From Oegoconia quadripuncta (taxonomy: Eukaryota > Arthropoda > Insecta > Lepidoptera > Autostichidae): a stretch of 64,000 bases of DNA. A program made the translations under genes and the position numbers. Positions 25,640 through 36,300 of the stretch are shown here, one piece after another (the stretch's first letter is position 1; each line of letters opens with the position of its first letter). The notes under the pieces are model-generated. The model was not told the origin of the DNA. It searched no databases and saw only the letters and a program-made list of their open reading frames with translations. The stretch lies in NCBI GenBank assembly GCA_949316235.1, contig OX438750.1, forward strand, positions 21,826,865 to 21,890,864. The letters are read 5' to 3'.

Positions 25640-25860
25640 CAACATATCTCTTCCCGTGGGTGTTGTGAAAGGCGACTATGGGACTTTCCACCAAAAAGCA
25701 TAGACTTGCACGTTTCAACGGCGATGGGCTCACCCCCTGGACGTGTGCATTTCTGTGTATATATCGAATCATGGATGTTGTTCCAACACCCAAACGCTTA
25801 TCTTAGTTTGCGATATCTCTGACCAACCCTATTTGGGATAAAAGTCGTGACGTTATGTTT
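25640..25860. repeat. Unclassified dispersed repeat
   Basis: AGGCGACTATGGGACTTTCC, TTTCAACGGCGATGGGCTCA and CCCTATTTGGGATAAAAGTC occur in the same order as in copies at 16735-17310 and 49655-49880. Confidence 0.45.
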
Positions 25861-26174
25861 GTATATCTTTTTTGTATTCTGAATACATAATTTTAACAAA
25901 ACACTTAGTTTTATATTGCTATATTATGAGGATGCGTATTAAATTAAAGGAAGACCCACCCACGTCCGACATGAATTTATTAAAAAAAAGCTGTTGTTAC
26001 CTACTACAGAGAACATGTACCTGCTCAGTTAAATGTCTTACGCCAATGCCTACAAACATTTTTGGACAATTATTTTGTAAATCTGTGAAAGCAGTTTTAT
26101 TTAAATAAAGTCTCGTTTGTTTAAAAATTTACTATCCTTACTAATTTACTACTGTTTACATGCCTCCTTCAAAT

Positions 26175-26330
26175 GATCGGAAGGCTGGCTTCTATTTCGC
26201 TCAGAGGCTAAGTCTGGCTGTCCAAAGAGGAAACGCACTTAGCCTCTTAGGCACCCTTCCGTTTCAGCAAGATCAGGGACAATTTTTTTATTTGTAAATG
26301 TGTATTTTATAATAATAATAAAAAAAAAAA
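26175..26330 (+). pseudogene. LINE ORF2 terminal fragment
   Basis: CGGAAGGCTGGCTTCTATTT, AGGCTAAGTCTGGCTGTCCA and CTTAGCCTCTTAGGCACCCT encode a decayed relative of the fragments at 11155-11290 and 12690-12985, followed by an AATAAT tail. Confidence 0.5.
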
Positions 26331-27078
26331 ATTGTTTATTTTCAGACTATTTGGTCCATAAATGTTAGTGGCAATACAATTTTATTATGATTAAAAAAAT
26401 TTATATATTTATTATTTTTTATTTGTAAATGTGTATTTACTATTTCGTTTTTGTAAATATGTACAAAATTCTTTGTGTACTTATGGTATAAAATACTTTT
26501 ATGTTATTTAATTCCTTATTATTTAAAAGTAATTTTCTGGAGTCCCATTGAACTTTTTAATTTTATATCAAATTTCATGGTTTCCCTTTAACTTGAGATA
26601 CTGTGTTATTCAGAAAAAATCTATTTATATCTTCGATTCATTTCTTTCTTTCGATTTATTTTGATATGCCGAAATGCCTACACTATAATTAAAAAATAGT
26701 ACATTCGGTCACTGCCGAGATTTTATGTGCCCGAGTCACCGGTCATTATTTTATACAGGTATTTCGTTTCACATTTGGTAGGTTTGATTTATGATTTTGG
26801 CAGGCGAATTTACAAAAATAACGCAGTTTTAGTTATTTTGGAAAATAAAGGAACGTTCCCTTTCAAAAATTTGCTATCATCCATATTTATCATATTTAAA
26901 TGACCACGTAGAGAAACCAACAATTGTGCTTCGAATCCAGTTTGTGTGCTGAATACGAACATTTAATGACGAGTCGTGGATATGTATATCGGTTAACTAG
27001 TGTTCATAGTACACGCCTTGCGTAATTTGAGTTTAGATAGTTGAAATATCCGAAATATTTTAAATATTTATTGTAACT

Positions 27079-27293
27079 AGAGCATCGGTGGTTCAGCGGT
27101 TAAGATGCGGTCTCCCAATATGGGAAGAAGTTTAATTTAATTACTTATGTGCATTTATCCGACTGCTCTTAAACGGTGAAGCAAAACATCGGGAGGAAAC
27201 CTGCATGCCTGAGAAATAAAAATTCAAACGTCATTATACGAGGGAAGGCCTATATCCCTGCAGTGGGATATTTACGGGCTGATGATGATTATT
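27079..27293 (+). repeat. tRNA-derived SINE family 3
   Basis: The head GCATCGGTGGTTCAGCGGTT has an A-box-like core. The body has AAACATCGGGAGGAAACCTG and the 3' part CCTGCAGTGGGATATTTACG ends in GATGATGATT. A partial reversed copy is in intron 4 of arylphorin B. Confidence 0.7.
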
Positions 27294-27360
27294 GTGACTA
27301 TGAGGAATCATGGATATACGTTCTATGTTATGATATGTTCTTTATTCCTGTTGTCAGCAA

Positions 27361-27410
27361 CTAATATAATCATAATCATCATATCAGTATGATGATTATG
27401 ATTATATTAG
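27361..27410. repeat. Perfect hairpin, 22-bp stem, 6-nt loop
   Basis: The left arm 27361-27382 (starting CTAATATAATCATAATC) and right arm 27389-27410 are exact reverse complements around ATCAGT. Confidence 0.95.
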
Positions 27411-27629
27411 TACACACTATGCGCACATTTATAATTGACCGCATAGGAATGCCAACCTGGTAAAATGCAAAGAACTGTTTGCAGTCTAGTATGACGTATT
27501 ATAAACCCATCTGGGTTAATAAAATTTGTCAACTCTATTTTAGAGAGCAAATACTCTCTTGAAAATGTTGGGCTGTTTGATAATGATGCTATCATGTGAA
27601 TCAACGTGTTTTTTATGACACGGAATGGC

Positions 27630-27765
27630 AAGCGAGCCTCTCGCTCACCCAGCTCACCTGATGGAAAGTGATTGCTACTTGCCCATGATATACGTGACTA
27701 CTCAGAAATAAGTTCAATATTTCTGACCTTAAATACCTACAAGGATTACAGATGCGTTCCCACCC
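27630..27765 (-). mobile_element. CR1/Jockey-like LINE 3' tail
   Basis: GCTCACCTGATGGAAAGTGA, TTGCCCATGATATACGTGAC and ATTACAGATGCGTTCCCACC are the decayed reverse complement of the 3' end of the element at 10809-11150. Confidence 0.55.
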
Positions 27766-27801
27766 TGAGGACTAACTTAACCTGTTAGTCCTCAGGGTGG
27801 G
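27759..27801. repeat. Perfect hairpin, 18-bp stem, 7-nt loop
   Basis: CCCACCCTGAGGACTAAC (27759-27776), loop TTAACCT, then the exact reverse complement (27784-27801). It is at the edge of a LINE tail. Confidence 0.95.
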
Positions 27802-27939
27802 GACTAATTTCACGTGTAAAACAAAACTGCAAAAATTTAATTGAATAAATAAAATTTAAGCAATACGGAAAGAGGCGCGAATAGAAGAATACATAAGTTA
27901 CAATAATAACGCTAGGTGAAATAATTGTACCGCCTGCCA

Positions 27940-28131
27940 ATTATCGTGTTTGTGTATTACCAAAACAATCGATGAGATCCGTAAAGGTCATTGCAGATAG
28001 ATGTTACAAAAGTGAAATGTTTTGTTGCTAAGTTATAAGAGAGTGATAAGTTTTTAATGATAACGTCAGGAGAAGTATAAAACGGGATAGTTTGGCTACG
28101 GTAGGCACAGTTGACTTCTTGTTCACCAACA
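27940..28131 (+). promoter_or_regulatory. Arylphorin B proximal promoter, shared with C
   Basis: This 190-base block aligns with 33140-33342 upstream of arylphorin C. Conserved pieces include TTTTGTTGCTAAGTT, GTGATAAGTTT (a GATA-type core), GATAACGTC (another GATA core), the TATA box and the whole leader. Introns and more distal DNA are not conserved between the two genes, so this block probably holds the shared control elements. GATA factors are known regulators of insect fat-body genes, but their binding here is inference. Confidence 0.6.
28076..28082 (+). promoter_or_regulatory. TATA box of arylphorin B
   Basis: TATAAAA within GTATAAAACGGGAT. The arthropod initiator-like CACAGTTGAC places the start A at 28109, 33 bases downstream. 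The same TATA, initiator and spacing are found upstream of arylphorin C. The leader is then 23 bases. Confidence 0.85.
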
Positions 28132-31100
28132 ATGAAGACTGTCGTCGTTTTAGCAGCCCTTGTGGCGCTGTGCCTCGCCGGTACCGTCCCACACCACCAA
28201 AACTACAATGTGAAGACGAAGGAGGGTAAGTTTCATTTTCAAACGCTCAGTTTCTTACCTGTAACATTAGTTTTAGGGTACATAGTAGTATTTCAAAAAT
28301 TCAATATCAAATTTAAGATAAACAGATGTCGTAAGCTTAGAAAAGCCTGTTTTGAATCGTCGGATACTGTTAAAAACAAAAACGTATTTAAAAAAGAAAA
28401 CAATAAAGTAAGACACCTTCGGTCTATTCATGTAACTCATATTTAGGTATAATGCAACTTCTTTGAAAATAATTCACTTAATAATCGAATTTCGTTGTTT
28501 ATATTGGAAATAAAAGATAAAATGTATTATAACTAACTAACTAACTAACTAACTAACTGAAACTTGAATTTATTGGCCAAGTAAAATTTGGACAGAAGTA
28601 GACTATATAACATTTTAAACAAGTTTCTAACAAGGATACAAATAAATTTCATATTCTTTTCATTACAGTCAATGGCGAATTTATCGAACGCCAGAAGAAA
28701 ATCTTACAATTCTTCAGATACACCCGTCAGGTAGACCCGGAAGCTGAATACTACAAGATTGGTACTGAATATGACATTGAAGCCAATATTGACAAATACA
28801 CCGTAAGTACATTTTAAAATAGCAAATTATTCTACCAAGAAACTCTAGCTGTAGATAAAATATATATTAGCAATTTATTTAATATTAGACTATTACTTTA
28901 CTCGTTAAATTATTAATTACAGAACAAGGAAGCAGTGGAGAAATTCCTCACGCTTTACAGAACTTCAGGCTTCGTACCTAAATATAAGGTGTTCACAATA
29001 TTCGATGACACCATGAGGGAGGAGGCCATTTCTCTGTACTACTTATTCTACTACGCTAAGGACTTCGACACCTTCTACAAGACCGCTGCCTTTGCGCGTG
29101 TGCATATGCATGAGTACCAGTTCTACTACTCCTTCTACATTGCTGTGTTCCACCGCGAAGATACCCAAGGCATTGTACTTCCAGCCCCATATGAAGTCTA
29201 TACTGAATTCTTCACTAACATGGAGACCATGTTCAAGGCATACCGTACTAAAATGCAAGACGGCTTCGTGAACCCTAGCGCTGTGATGCCTTACGGTATG
29301 GTGAAAGAGGATGACTACTACGTCTACTATGCTAACTATTCCAACTATTGGACTTACGGTCATGAAGAACAGAGACTGGCTTACTTCACCGAAGATATTG
29401 GACTGAACGCATACTACCACTACTTCCATGATTTCTTCCCCTTCTGGATGGAAGGCGAAACCTACGGATTCCTGAAAGAACGTCGTGGTGAAAGATACTA
29501 CTTCTTCTACCAACAACTGTTGGCTCGTTACTATTTGGAACGTCTCTCTAATGGTCTCGGTGAAATTCCTGACTTCTCTTGGTTCCACCCCATCAAAACT
29601 GGCTACGTTCCCTTCTTAACCACTTCAGGTCATCCCTTCATCCAGAGAAATGAATATTATTATTTACAAACTGAGGATAACATCGAAGAACTGCAGTTCC
29701 TTGACACCTATGAGAAGACTTTCCTTCAGTACCTTCAGCGAGGCCACTTCAAGGCTGTAAGTATATAAACTATTTTAAATATGTACGAAGTGGTAATAGT
29801 ATACGTTGTAGTTTTATAAACATAAAAATTAAAAAAATATTCTTCGTGGTCCTAAATGTATCCAGATTATCGTTATTCTTAATAACACAACATTTATTTT
29901 TTCAGTACAACCAAGAAGTTGATCTGCACAACTCAAAGGCCATCAACTTCGTTGCCAACTACTGGCAAGCTAATGCTGACCTATACACTAACGTTGAGAG
30001 ATTCAGCCACAGAAATTACATGCGGTCTTACGAAATCATCGCTCGCCGTCTCCTGGGTGCCACTCCTGCTCCTTATGACAAGTAAGTTTAACACATATTT
30101 AACCAGATTATTAATCTTAAACATGGTGATGTTCTCAGCAGTGTAATATAATTTAAAAATATATTGTAGCATTTACCTCAATTCATTATCTCAGCCCGTA
30201 AACATGCCACTGCAGGGATATAGGTCTTCCCTACATATAATGAGGGAGTATGAGCCATAGTTCAGTAGAGTAGTGTGGGTTGGGGACTTCACATGCCTTA
30301 GAATTTTTATTTCGCAGGCATGCAGGTTTCCTCACGATGTTTTCCTTCACCGTTTAAGAACAGTCGGATAAATTCACATAAGTCATCATTTTCTTGCCCT
30401 TATCCCACTCTAGGTGGTGTTGGCACAACATGTCTTCCTCTTCCACTCTCCTCTATCAGTCGTCATCGCCGTACTCACCCTTTCGCACACATATAATTCC
30501 TCACGCAATCTAACCACACCTTCATCGGTCTTCCTCTACCTCTGTGTCTCTCCACATTCATACTTAGAACAAATGCCATAATTTAATTTTTAAAAACACA
30601 TGGTACATGGCTTGCCTGGGAATCGATTAGTATTCTTTATTTACTATATTTTTGTATAACCTTTTATCATATCTTTTTCAGACACAGCGTCGCTCCTACT
30701 GCCCTCGAATTCTACATGACCTCCCTCCGTGACCCCATCTTCTATCAGCTGTACGGCAAGATTGTTAGATATTTCCTGCAGTTCAAAGAATACTTGGAAC
30801 CTTACACAAAGGATACTCTTAATTACGCTGGAGTCAAGATCAATGATGTCCATGTCGACAAGCTTGTCACCTACTACGAATTCTACGACCATGACGTTAC
30901 TACCGGCGTTTTCCATGGTTTGGAGGAATTCAAAGCGACCCACCAGACACCCGCATTCAAGGTTCGCCAGCCGCGCCTTAACCACAAACCTTTCACTGTT
31001 ACCATTGACGTTAAGTCTGATGTCGAGAGCGAAGCCGTTTTCAAGATCTTCTTAGGTCCTAAGTTCCACAGCAATGGCTACCCTATCAATATCGAAGAAA

Positions 31101-31576
31101 ACTGGATGAATTTCGTCGAATTGGACTGGTTTGTACACAAGCTAAAGAATGGACAGAACAAGATTGAGAGGAATTCTGAAGAGTTCTTCTACTTCAAGGA
31201 AGACTCTATTCCCACCCCTGAGCTCTTGAAACTTGTCGAACAAGGAAAGGTGCCCATTGATATGTCTGAGCGCTTCGAATTCCTGCCCAGCAGACTGATG
31301 TTGCCAAAGGGTACTGAGGGTGGATTCCCCTACCAACTCTTCGTATTTGTATACCCGTACCAGAACCCTGGTAAGGAGTATGAGCGCTACAAGTCATACC
31401 TAGTCGATGCCAAACCTATGGGCTATCCATTCGACCGTCCAGTAAGTGAACCTTACTTCTATCAACCTAACATGTTCTTCGAGGATGTTGAAGTATTTTT
31501 TGAAGGTGAATACTTCCCTTACACTTTAAACAATCCATTCTATGTACCCCACCAAAACCAAGTTCCTAAGCACTAA
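28132..31576 (+). CDS. Arylphorin-type hexamerin B, 5 exons, 710 aa
   Basis: Aromatic-rich hexamerin, secreted by fat body and stored as a hexamer. Exons are 28132-28225, 28669-28802, 28923-29756, 29906-30081 and 30682-31576, joined in phases 1, 0, 0 and 2, giving 711 codons with the TAA. The ATG at 28132 begins a signal peptide ([17 protein letters not shown]) and sits 23 bases after the predicted start site. The large third exon holds about 68 Phe/Tyr in some 275 residues, the hallmark of arylphorins. Family motifs are [34 protein letters not shown] and [16 protein letters not shown]. An N-glycosylation sequon (NYS) lies near residue 214, close to where arylphorins are known to be glycosylated. 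Intron 4 contains a SINE and a LINE scrap. Gene C is its tandem paralogue. Confidence 0.97.
28531..28558. repeat. (AACT)n microsatellite in arylphorin B intron 1
   Basis: Seven tandem AACT units. The corresponding intron of arylphorin C lacks it. Confidence 0.9.
30192..30386 (-). repeat. SINE family 3 copy in arylphorin B intron 4
   Basis: CAGCCCGTAAACATGCCACT, GCATGCAGGTTTCCTCACGA and TTCCTTCACCGTTTAAGAAC are the reverse complement of the body of 27079-27293. The head is missing. Confidence 0.7.
30445..30575 (-). pseudogene. RTE-like LINE scrap in arylphorin B intron 4
   Basis: The minus strand reads [14 protein letters not shown], followed by a [12 protein letters not shown] stretch, typical of the end of an RTE-type ORF2. 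It resembles the longer fragment at 50870-51230. Confidence 0.5.
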
Positions 31577-33139
31577 GAGGAGAGAGAAAGGGTTTTAAAT
31601 CAGTGTAACGACAGAATTTCATTAAATGAACATGAAAATATAGTTATGTAATAAATAATTGAATGATAAATAAATAAATGTATAAAAACTTAACACTTTA
31701 TTTTATTTCAAAAGGTATTAGATCTAGTTAAATTAAAAACCTTATTGACCTGTTGCTTTAGAAATAACAGTTTTCTTAGAGAATTTAAATAGAATGATAC
31801 GTAATGAAATTTAATTCATTTATTTTATAAGTATCTAACTAGTTTTTGAGTAAACTAATGTTTGAGTAAACGACCCCCGAATATATTTTACAATACTCAC
31901 AAACACCTTGGGTGCGATTAAATACTATGCCTTTATAGTTACACCATCGCTTTTCCATGTTCCGTTGGCCTACTAATGTGGAAAGTACGAAAAAATGTCA
32001 AATGCGAAACCAAAAATATTCAATCGACCTGTTTAGCCAATATCGATGAACTACTGTTTATTGATGAATGAAATAGAGCAAATCCTCCCCATGAAAAATA
32101 ACAAGCTTTGGAAGAGGTCTAGATTCAGTAGTATACCTACTTGTAACACGATGTTGATTTCCTCACGATATTTGGTGGGCAGAATACGTTATGGTCAATA
32201 ATTTTATAGCTTTATTCTCTTTTCTAAAGTGAGTTTCATCTGCTAATACGTCAAGTCATCAACTTTTAACCCCCGATGAACTATACTGACAGGTGTTGTG
32301 TTTATGGCGTTGCGTGAGTGTTTGTATCTCAATAAGGTGTCAGCTTTTTAATATTTAAATATTAAATCTTAAGATCTTAAGATTAGACTAGGGGAAAGGT
32401 TCAGAACTTGTAGTCCTGTGTGATAAAAATCGGTCAAGCCAATTAAAAAGATATTTAGCTTTTAACACACTTTGATTTACCTGAGTGATATTAATATTTG
32501 CTTTCTCAGGGGTATTGTAAATTTTCAATTTATAGTTATTTTCCACGCATGATGGTCAAGTAGAGATTGGATTTTTCTATAGAACAAATGATTATTTTCT
32601 TCCAGTAGAGACGTTGGTCCTATAGAAAATTTGTTCGTATTTATGAATACATTCAGTTCTATTAAGAGATTCTCGACTTTGCAGTTACGGTCTGTGTTTG
32701 CTCAACTGATAGTTTCTATAATCAAAAGTCTGTGGTTATTTACAAAAAATACATTTGTCACGAAACCTACCGTTTTGGTCCTATGACCAAATTCGTCGCT
32801 TTTCAATCATTTTTGGGCAGACTTGTCCGGCTTGGAGTTACATATAAATAGTGTGAAGGGAATTCCATCTGTCTCTTAAATAATCGAAATAAAGCAAGGT
32901 CGAAAAAGACAGGGGTGTCGATTCTATCGCTTCTCTAAACTAATAATTATAATAAATAATAACTATTCCAAATACGACAGAGCTACTTTAAAACTCGTTT
33001 TGATTTAGTTTAAAGAAGTCACATCAGGATCGACACCAATGCCATGAAAGATATCTAATTCGTTGCATGAAAGTAAGTAAAACCTTTCTTTTTCGTCATA
33101 CAATCGCAGCTCAACAACAGTGAAAATGGCAATTTACAC
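31577..33139. other. Intergenic stretch between arylphorins B and C
   Basis: After the 3' UTR of B, I see no gene and no recognisable mobile element. ATATAAATAGTGTGAAGGGA near 32843 resembles a TATA box, but no coding sequence follows it. Distal control elements for C could lie here; nothing specific is visible. Confidence 0.5.
31650..31655 (+). terminator. Poly(A) signal of arylphorin B
   Basis: AATAAA 74 bases after the stop codon, followed by further AATAAA copies at about 31669-31677. The 3' UTR is probably about 100 bases. Confidence 0.7.
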
Positions 33140-33342
33140 CGCTGCCAATTAATGTTTGTTTTTAACAAAAACATTCGATTATATCCGCAGAGGTCAACGG
33201 AGATAGATGATAAAAAAACAGTTAAATATTTTGTTGCTAAGTTTTAAGACAAGTGATAAGTTTGTGAAGATAACGTCGGGGGGGAGTATAAAACGGGATG
33301 GTTTGGATACAGTGGGCACAGTTGACTTCTTGTTCACCGACA
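33140..33342 (+). promoter_or_regulatory. Arylphorin C proximal promoter, shared with B
   Basis: Aligns with the block upstream of arylphorin B: TTTTGTTGCTAAGTTTTAAG, GTGATAAGTTT, GATAACGTC, TATA box, initiator and leader. Divergence rises upstream of about 33200, so the strongest candidate control region is the last 110 bases before the start site. Confidence 0.6.
33287..33293 (+). promoter_or_regulatory. TATA box of arylphorin C
   Basis: TATAAAA within GTATAAAACGGGAT. CACAGTTGAC puts the start A at 33320, 33 bases downstream, and the leader is 23 bases, as in arylphorin B. A run of seven G lies just upstream of the TATA box, where B has CAGGAGAA. Confidence 0.85.
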
Positions 33343-36300
33343 ATGAAGACTGTCGTCGTCCTAGCGGCCCTCGTGGCGCTGTGCCAAGCCGGTACCGTCC
33401 CACACCACCAAAGCTACAATGTGAAGACCAAGGAGGGTAAGTTTCTTGTTGGAAAATAGATTTTTTTAGTAGTGTTATAGCCCAGCAAGCGAACAATTTT
33501 TAGTTCCTATCAGTGTTAGAATAAACATATTTTCTAGTAGCTTGCTTTAGATAATATGGTTTAGGTATTTAAACGTACACTATTCAATTAAAAATACCAC
33601 TGTAAATTGTGTGTCCATTTTTGTGCTTCGCAGCAGATACTCAAAAATCCTATTGGTAATTTAAATTGCTTGCTGTAAGTTTTATAAAACTAAGTAACTA
33701 CACTGTAGCAAGCTAACTACCCATTTGTTAGTCTAAATCCATATGCAAAAAATTTGAAACTTTAAGATTATACGAAGTTACACCCCAAAATTTACGTAAT
33801 CTCACTAGACTATTATTTAGATTACCGTTTTAGATTCACTATTAATGTTATAAATTATAAAGTTTGAATGTTTGTTTAATCATTACATAAGGCCTTAACG
33901 GATTTGAATAAAAATTGATATAGAGATGGGCTACGTCCCGGATTATCAGATAAGGTACTTTTTATTCTGAAACTCTAAATAAATTCTCAGGGACGATAAA
34001 CTGATTTCACGCGAGCAGCCGTAAGGTGTAGTGTCAATTTGTGAAAAATAAACAAACTCGATGCACTTCTTTTGTAGTTCCGAAACTAAGGTTCATATTT
34101 CAAAACCATCATTTACTAAAGGTGCAAAATTATATTTTTCTGAACACATCGGGGTTCTGTGCTGGGAGCCAATAGACAGGTGGGTAAAAATATGATGTTT
34201 GTGTTGTAGGGAAATAGCCATTAGAATTAGCCATTCAATTGTTTTTTTTTATTCAACCAATTTACATAATTATATAAAAAAAATCGCAATGTCCTGACAT
34301 TTCCTGGATTATAGGAAACTGCGCCTCTGTAGTATCAAAGGGAACTTAAAACAACCTAACCAAAGCGCTTAAAGCAGCACAGTTTTCTGTAAAAGCAGCT
34401 CAGTTTTCTGTAAAAGCAAAAATGCCCCCCATCGATTTCGATCTGCTTTTGCAATTATTCGAATCTCTACTTCGACAATTTGCTACGATTACTTTTAAAC
34501 TGCAGTAACAGATAGTAAGGAACACTCATTTCGCTATCCGACTTGCTCTTTACCGCTTTTTGTAACATACCAGTGTTCAGCTTTTTCAAATTATCTTTCC
34601 TTAACCTCAACATCTTAACGCTATGGCAGTGATCTTTTCTTTTATTTCGCTCACATAGATAATTTCATTTGTTTTCGTAGGAATGTAATAATGAAAAATT
34701 TTATATCTTCTCTGTTTCAGTCAGTGAAGAATTTGTGACACGCCAGAAAAAAATCTATCAGTTCTTCAGGTACACCCGTCAGGTAGACCCGGAAACCGAA
34801 TACTTCAAGATTGGTACTGAATATGATATTGAAGCCAACATTGACAAATATAACGTAAGTATATATTATAGTTCGCAAAGTATCTTATATATCATTACAG
34901 ATTTCATATACCTATTATACAGAATGAAGAGGATAAGTACAGTTCTTCTTCTTAGCGAGTCGATGTCAAAAACATTAAACGATTACTATCAGATATTATG
35001 TGATTATACTTACTCGATGTTTTATTATTACAGAACAAGGAAGCAGTGGAGAAATTTTTAGCGTTGTACAGAAATTCTGGCTTCGTACCTAAATATAAGG
35101 TGTTCACCATTTTTGATGATACCATGAGGGAGGAGGCCATTTCTCTGTACCACTTATTCTATTCCGCTAAGGACTTCGACACGTTCTACAAGACCGCTGC
35201 TTTTGCGCGTGTGCACATGCATGAGTACCAGTTCTACTACTCCTTCTACATTGCTGTGTTCCACCGCGAAGATACTTTAGGCATTGTACTTCCAGCCCCA
35301 TATGAAGTATACACTGAATTGTTCACCAATATGGAGACTATGTTTAAGGCATACCGTACTAAAATGCAAGATGGTTTTGTGAACCCTAGCGCCGTGAGGT
35401 CTTACGGTATGGTGAAAGAGGATGACTACTACGTCTACTATGCTAACTATTCCAACTATTGGACTTACGGTCATCAAGAACAGAGACTGGCTTACTTCAC
35501 CGAGGATATAGGACTAAACGCATACTACCACTATTTCCATGATTTCTTCCCCTTCTGGATGGAAGGCGAAACCTATGGATTCTTTAAAGAACTTCGTGGT
35601 GAAAGATATTACTATTTCTACCAACAATTGCTGGCTCGTTATTACTTGGAACGTCTCTCCAATGGTCTCGGTGAAATTCCTGATTTCTCTTGGTTCAGCC
35701 CCATTAAGACTGGTTACGTACCCTTCTTAACCACCTCAGGTCATCCGTTCATTCAGAGAAATGACTACTATTACTTACAAACAGAAGATAACATTGAAGA
35801 CCTGCAATTCCTTGACACTTACGAGAAAACTTTCCTTCAGTTTCTTCAGCGTGGTCACTTCAAGGCTGTAAGTTAGTTGAACTATTTAAAACATGTAGAC
35901 GCAGTACCTTATTAATTCAGTTTTCGGAATATTTGAAAGTCAAATATAACTGTCTTCTATGATTATTGTAATATATTATAATATCACATAGTTGATATCC
36001 CTAACATTAAAAAATATGTTTTCAGTACAACCAAGAAGTGGACCTTCACAATTCAACGGCCATCAACTTTGTTGCCAACTACTGGCAGGCTAATGCAGAC
36101 CTGTATACTAAAGTTGAGAGATTTAGCAACAGAAATTACATGCGTTCTTATGAAATCATCGCCCGTCGTCTGCTTGGTGCCACTCCTGCTCCTTATGACA
36201 AGTAAGTTTTTTTAGCCGCCTTAATTTTAACTCAAATATTTTATAGTCTGATAGAGCTCAATTAAAAAAAACTATATACATTAATATGGACTTACGTTGT

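Larger units (their letters stand above)
8613..28075. other. Gene desert between hexamerin A and arylphorin B
   Basis: No intact gene recognised. The first few hundred bases are probably the 3' UTR of hexamerin A, but I see no close AATAAA. The rest is a patchwork of the repeats listed separately. I can assign nothing to about 8700-9590, 13000-14640, 14840-16700, 17840-19360, 20450-21520, 22400-23090 and 24430-27070, apart from small hairpins and microsatellites noted elsewhere. The open frames here are short and show no family resemblance. Confidence 0.6.

Noticed and set aside
27081..27130. Possible tRNA gene
   Set aside because: Only the A-box part resembles a tRNA. The rest is the body of a dispersed SINE with a partial second copy at 30192-30386.
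29043..29588. 181-codon open frame antisense to arylphorin B exon 3
   Set aside because: It is the shadow of the strongly biased codon use of arylphorin; the same antisense pattern occurs in C and it has no independent signals.
32843..32866. TATA-like ATATAAATAG between arylphorins B and C
   Set aside because: No initiator with an open coding exon follows, and no splice-linked frame could be found.
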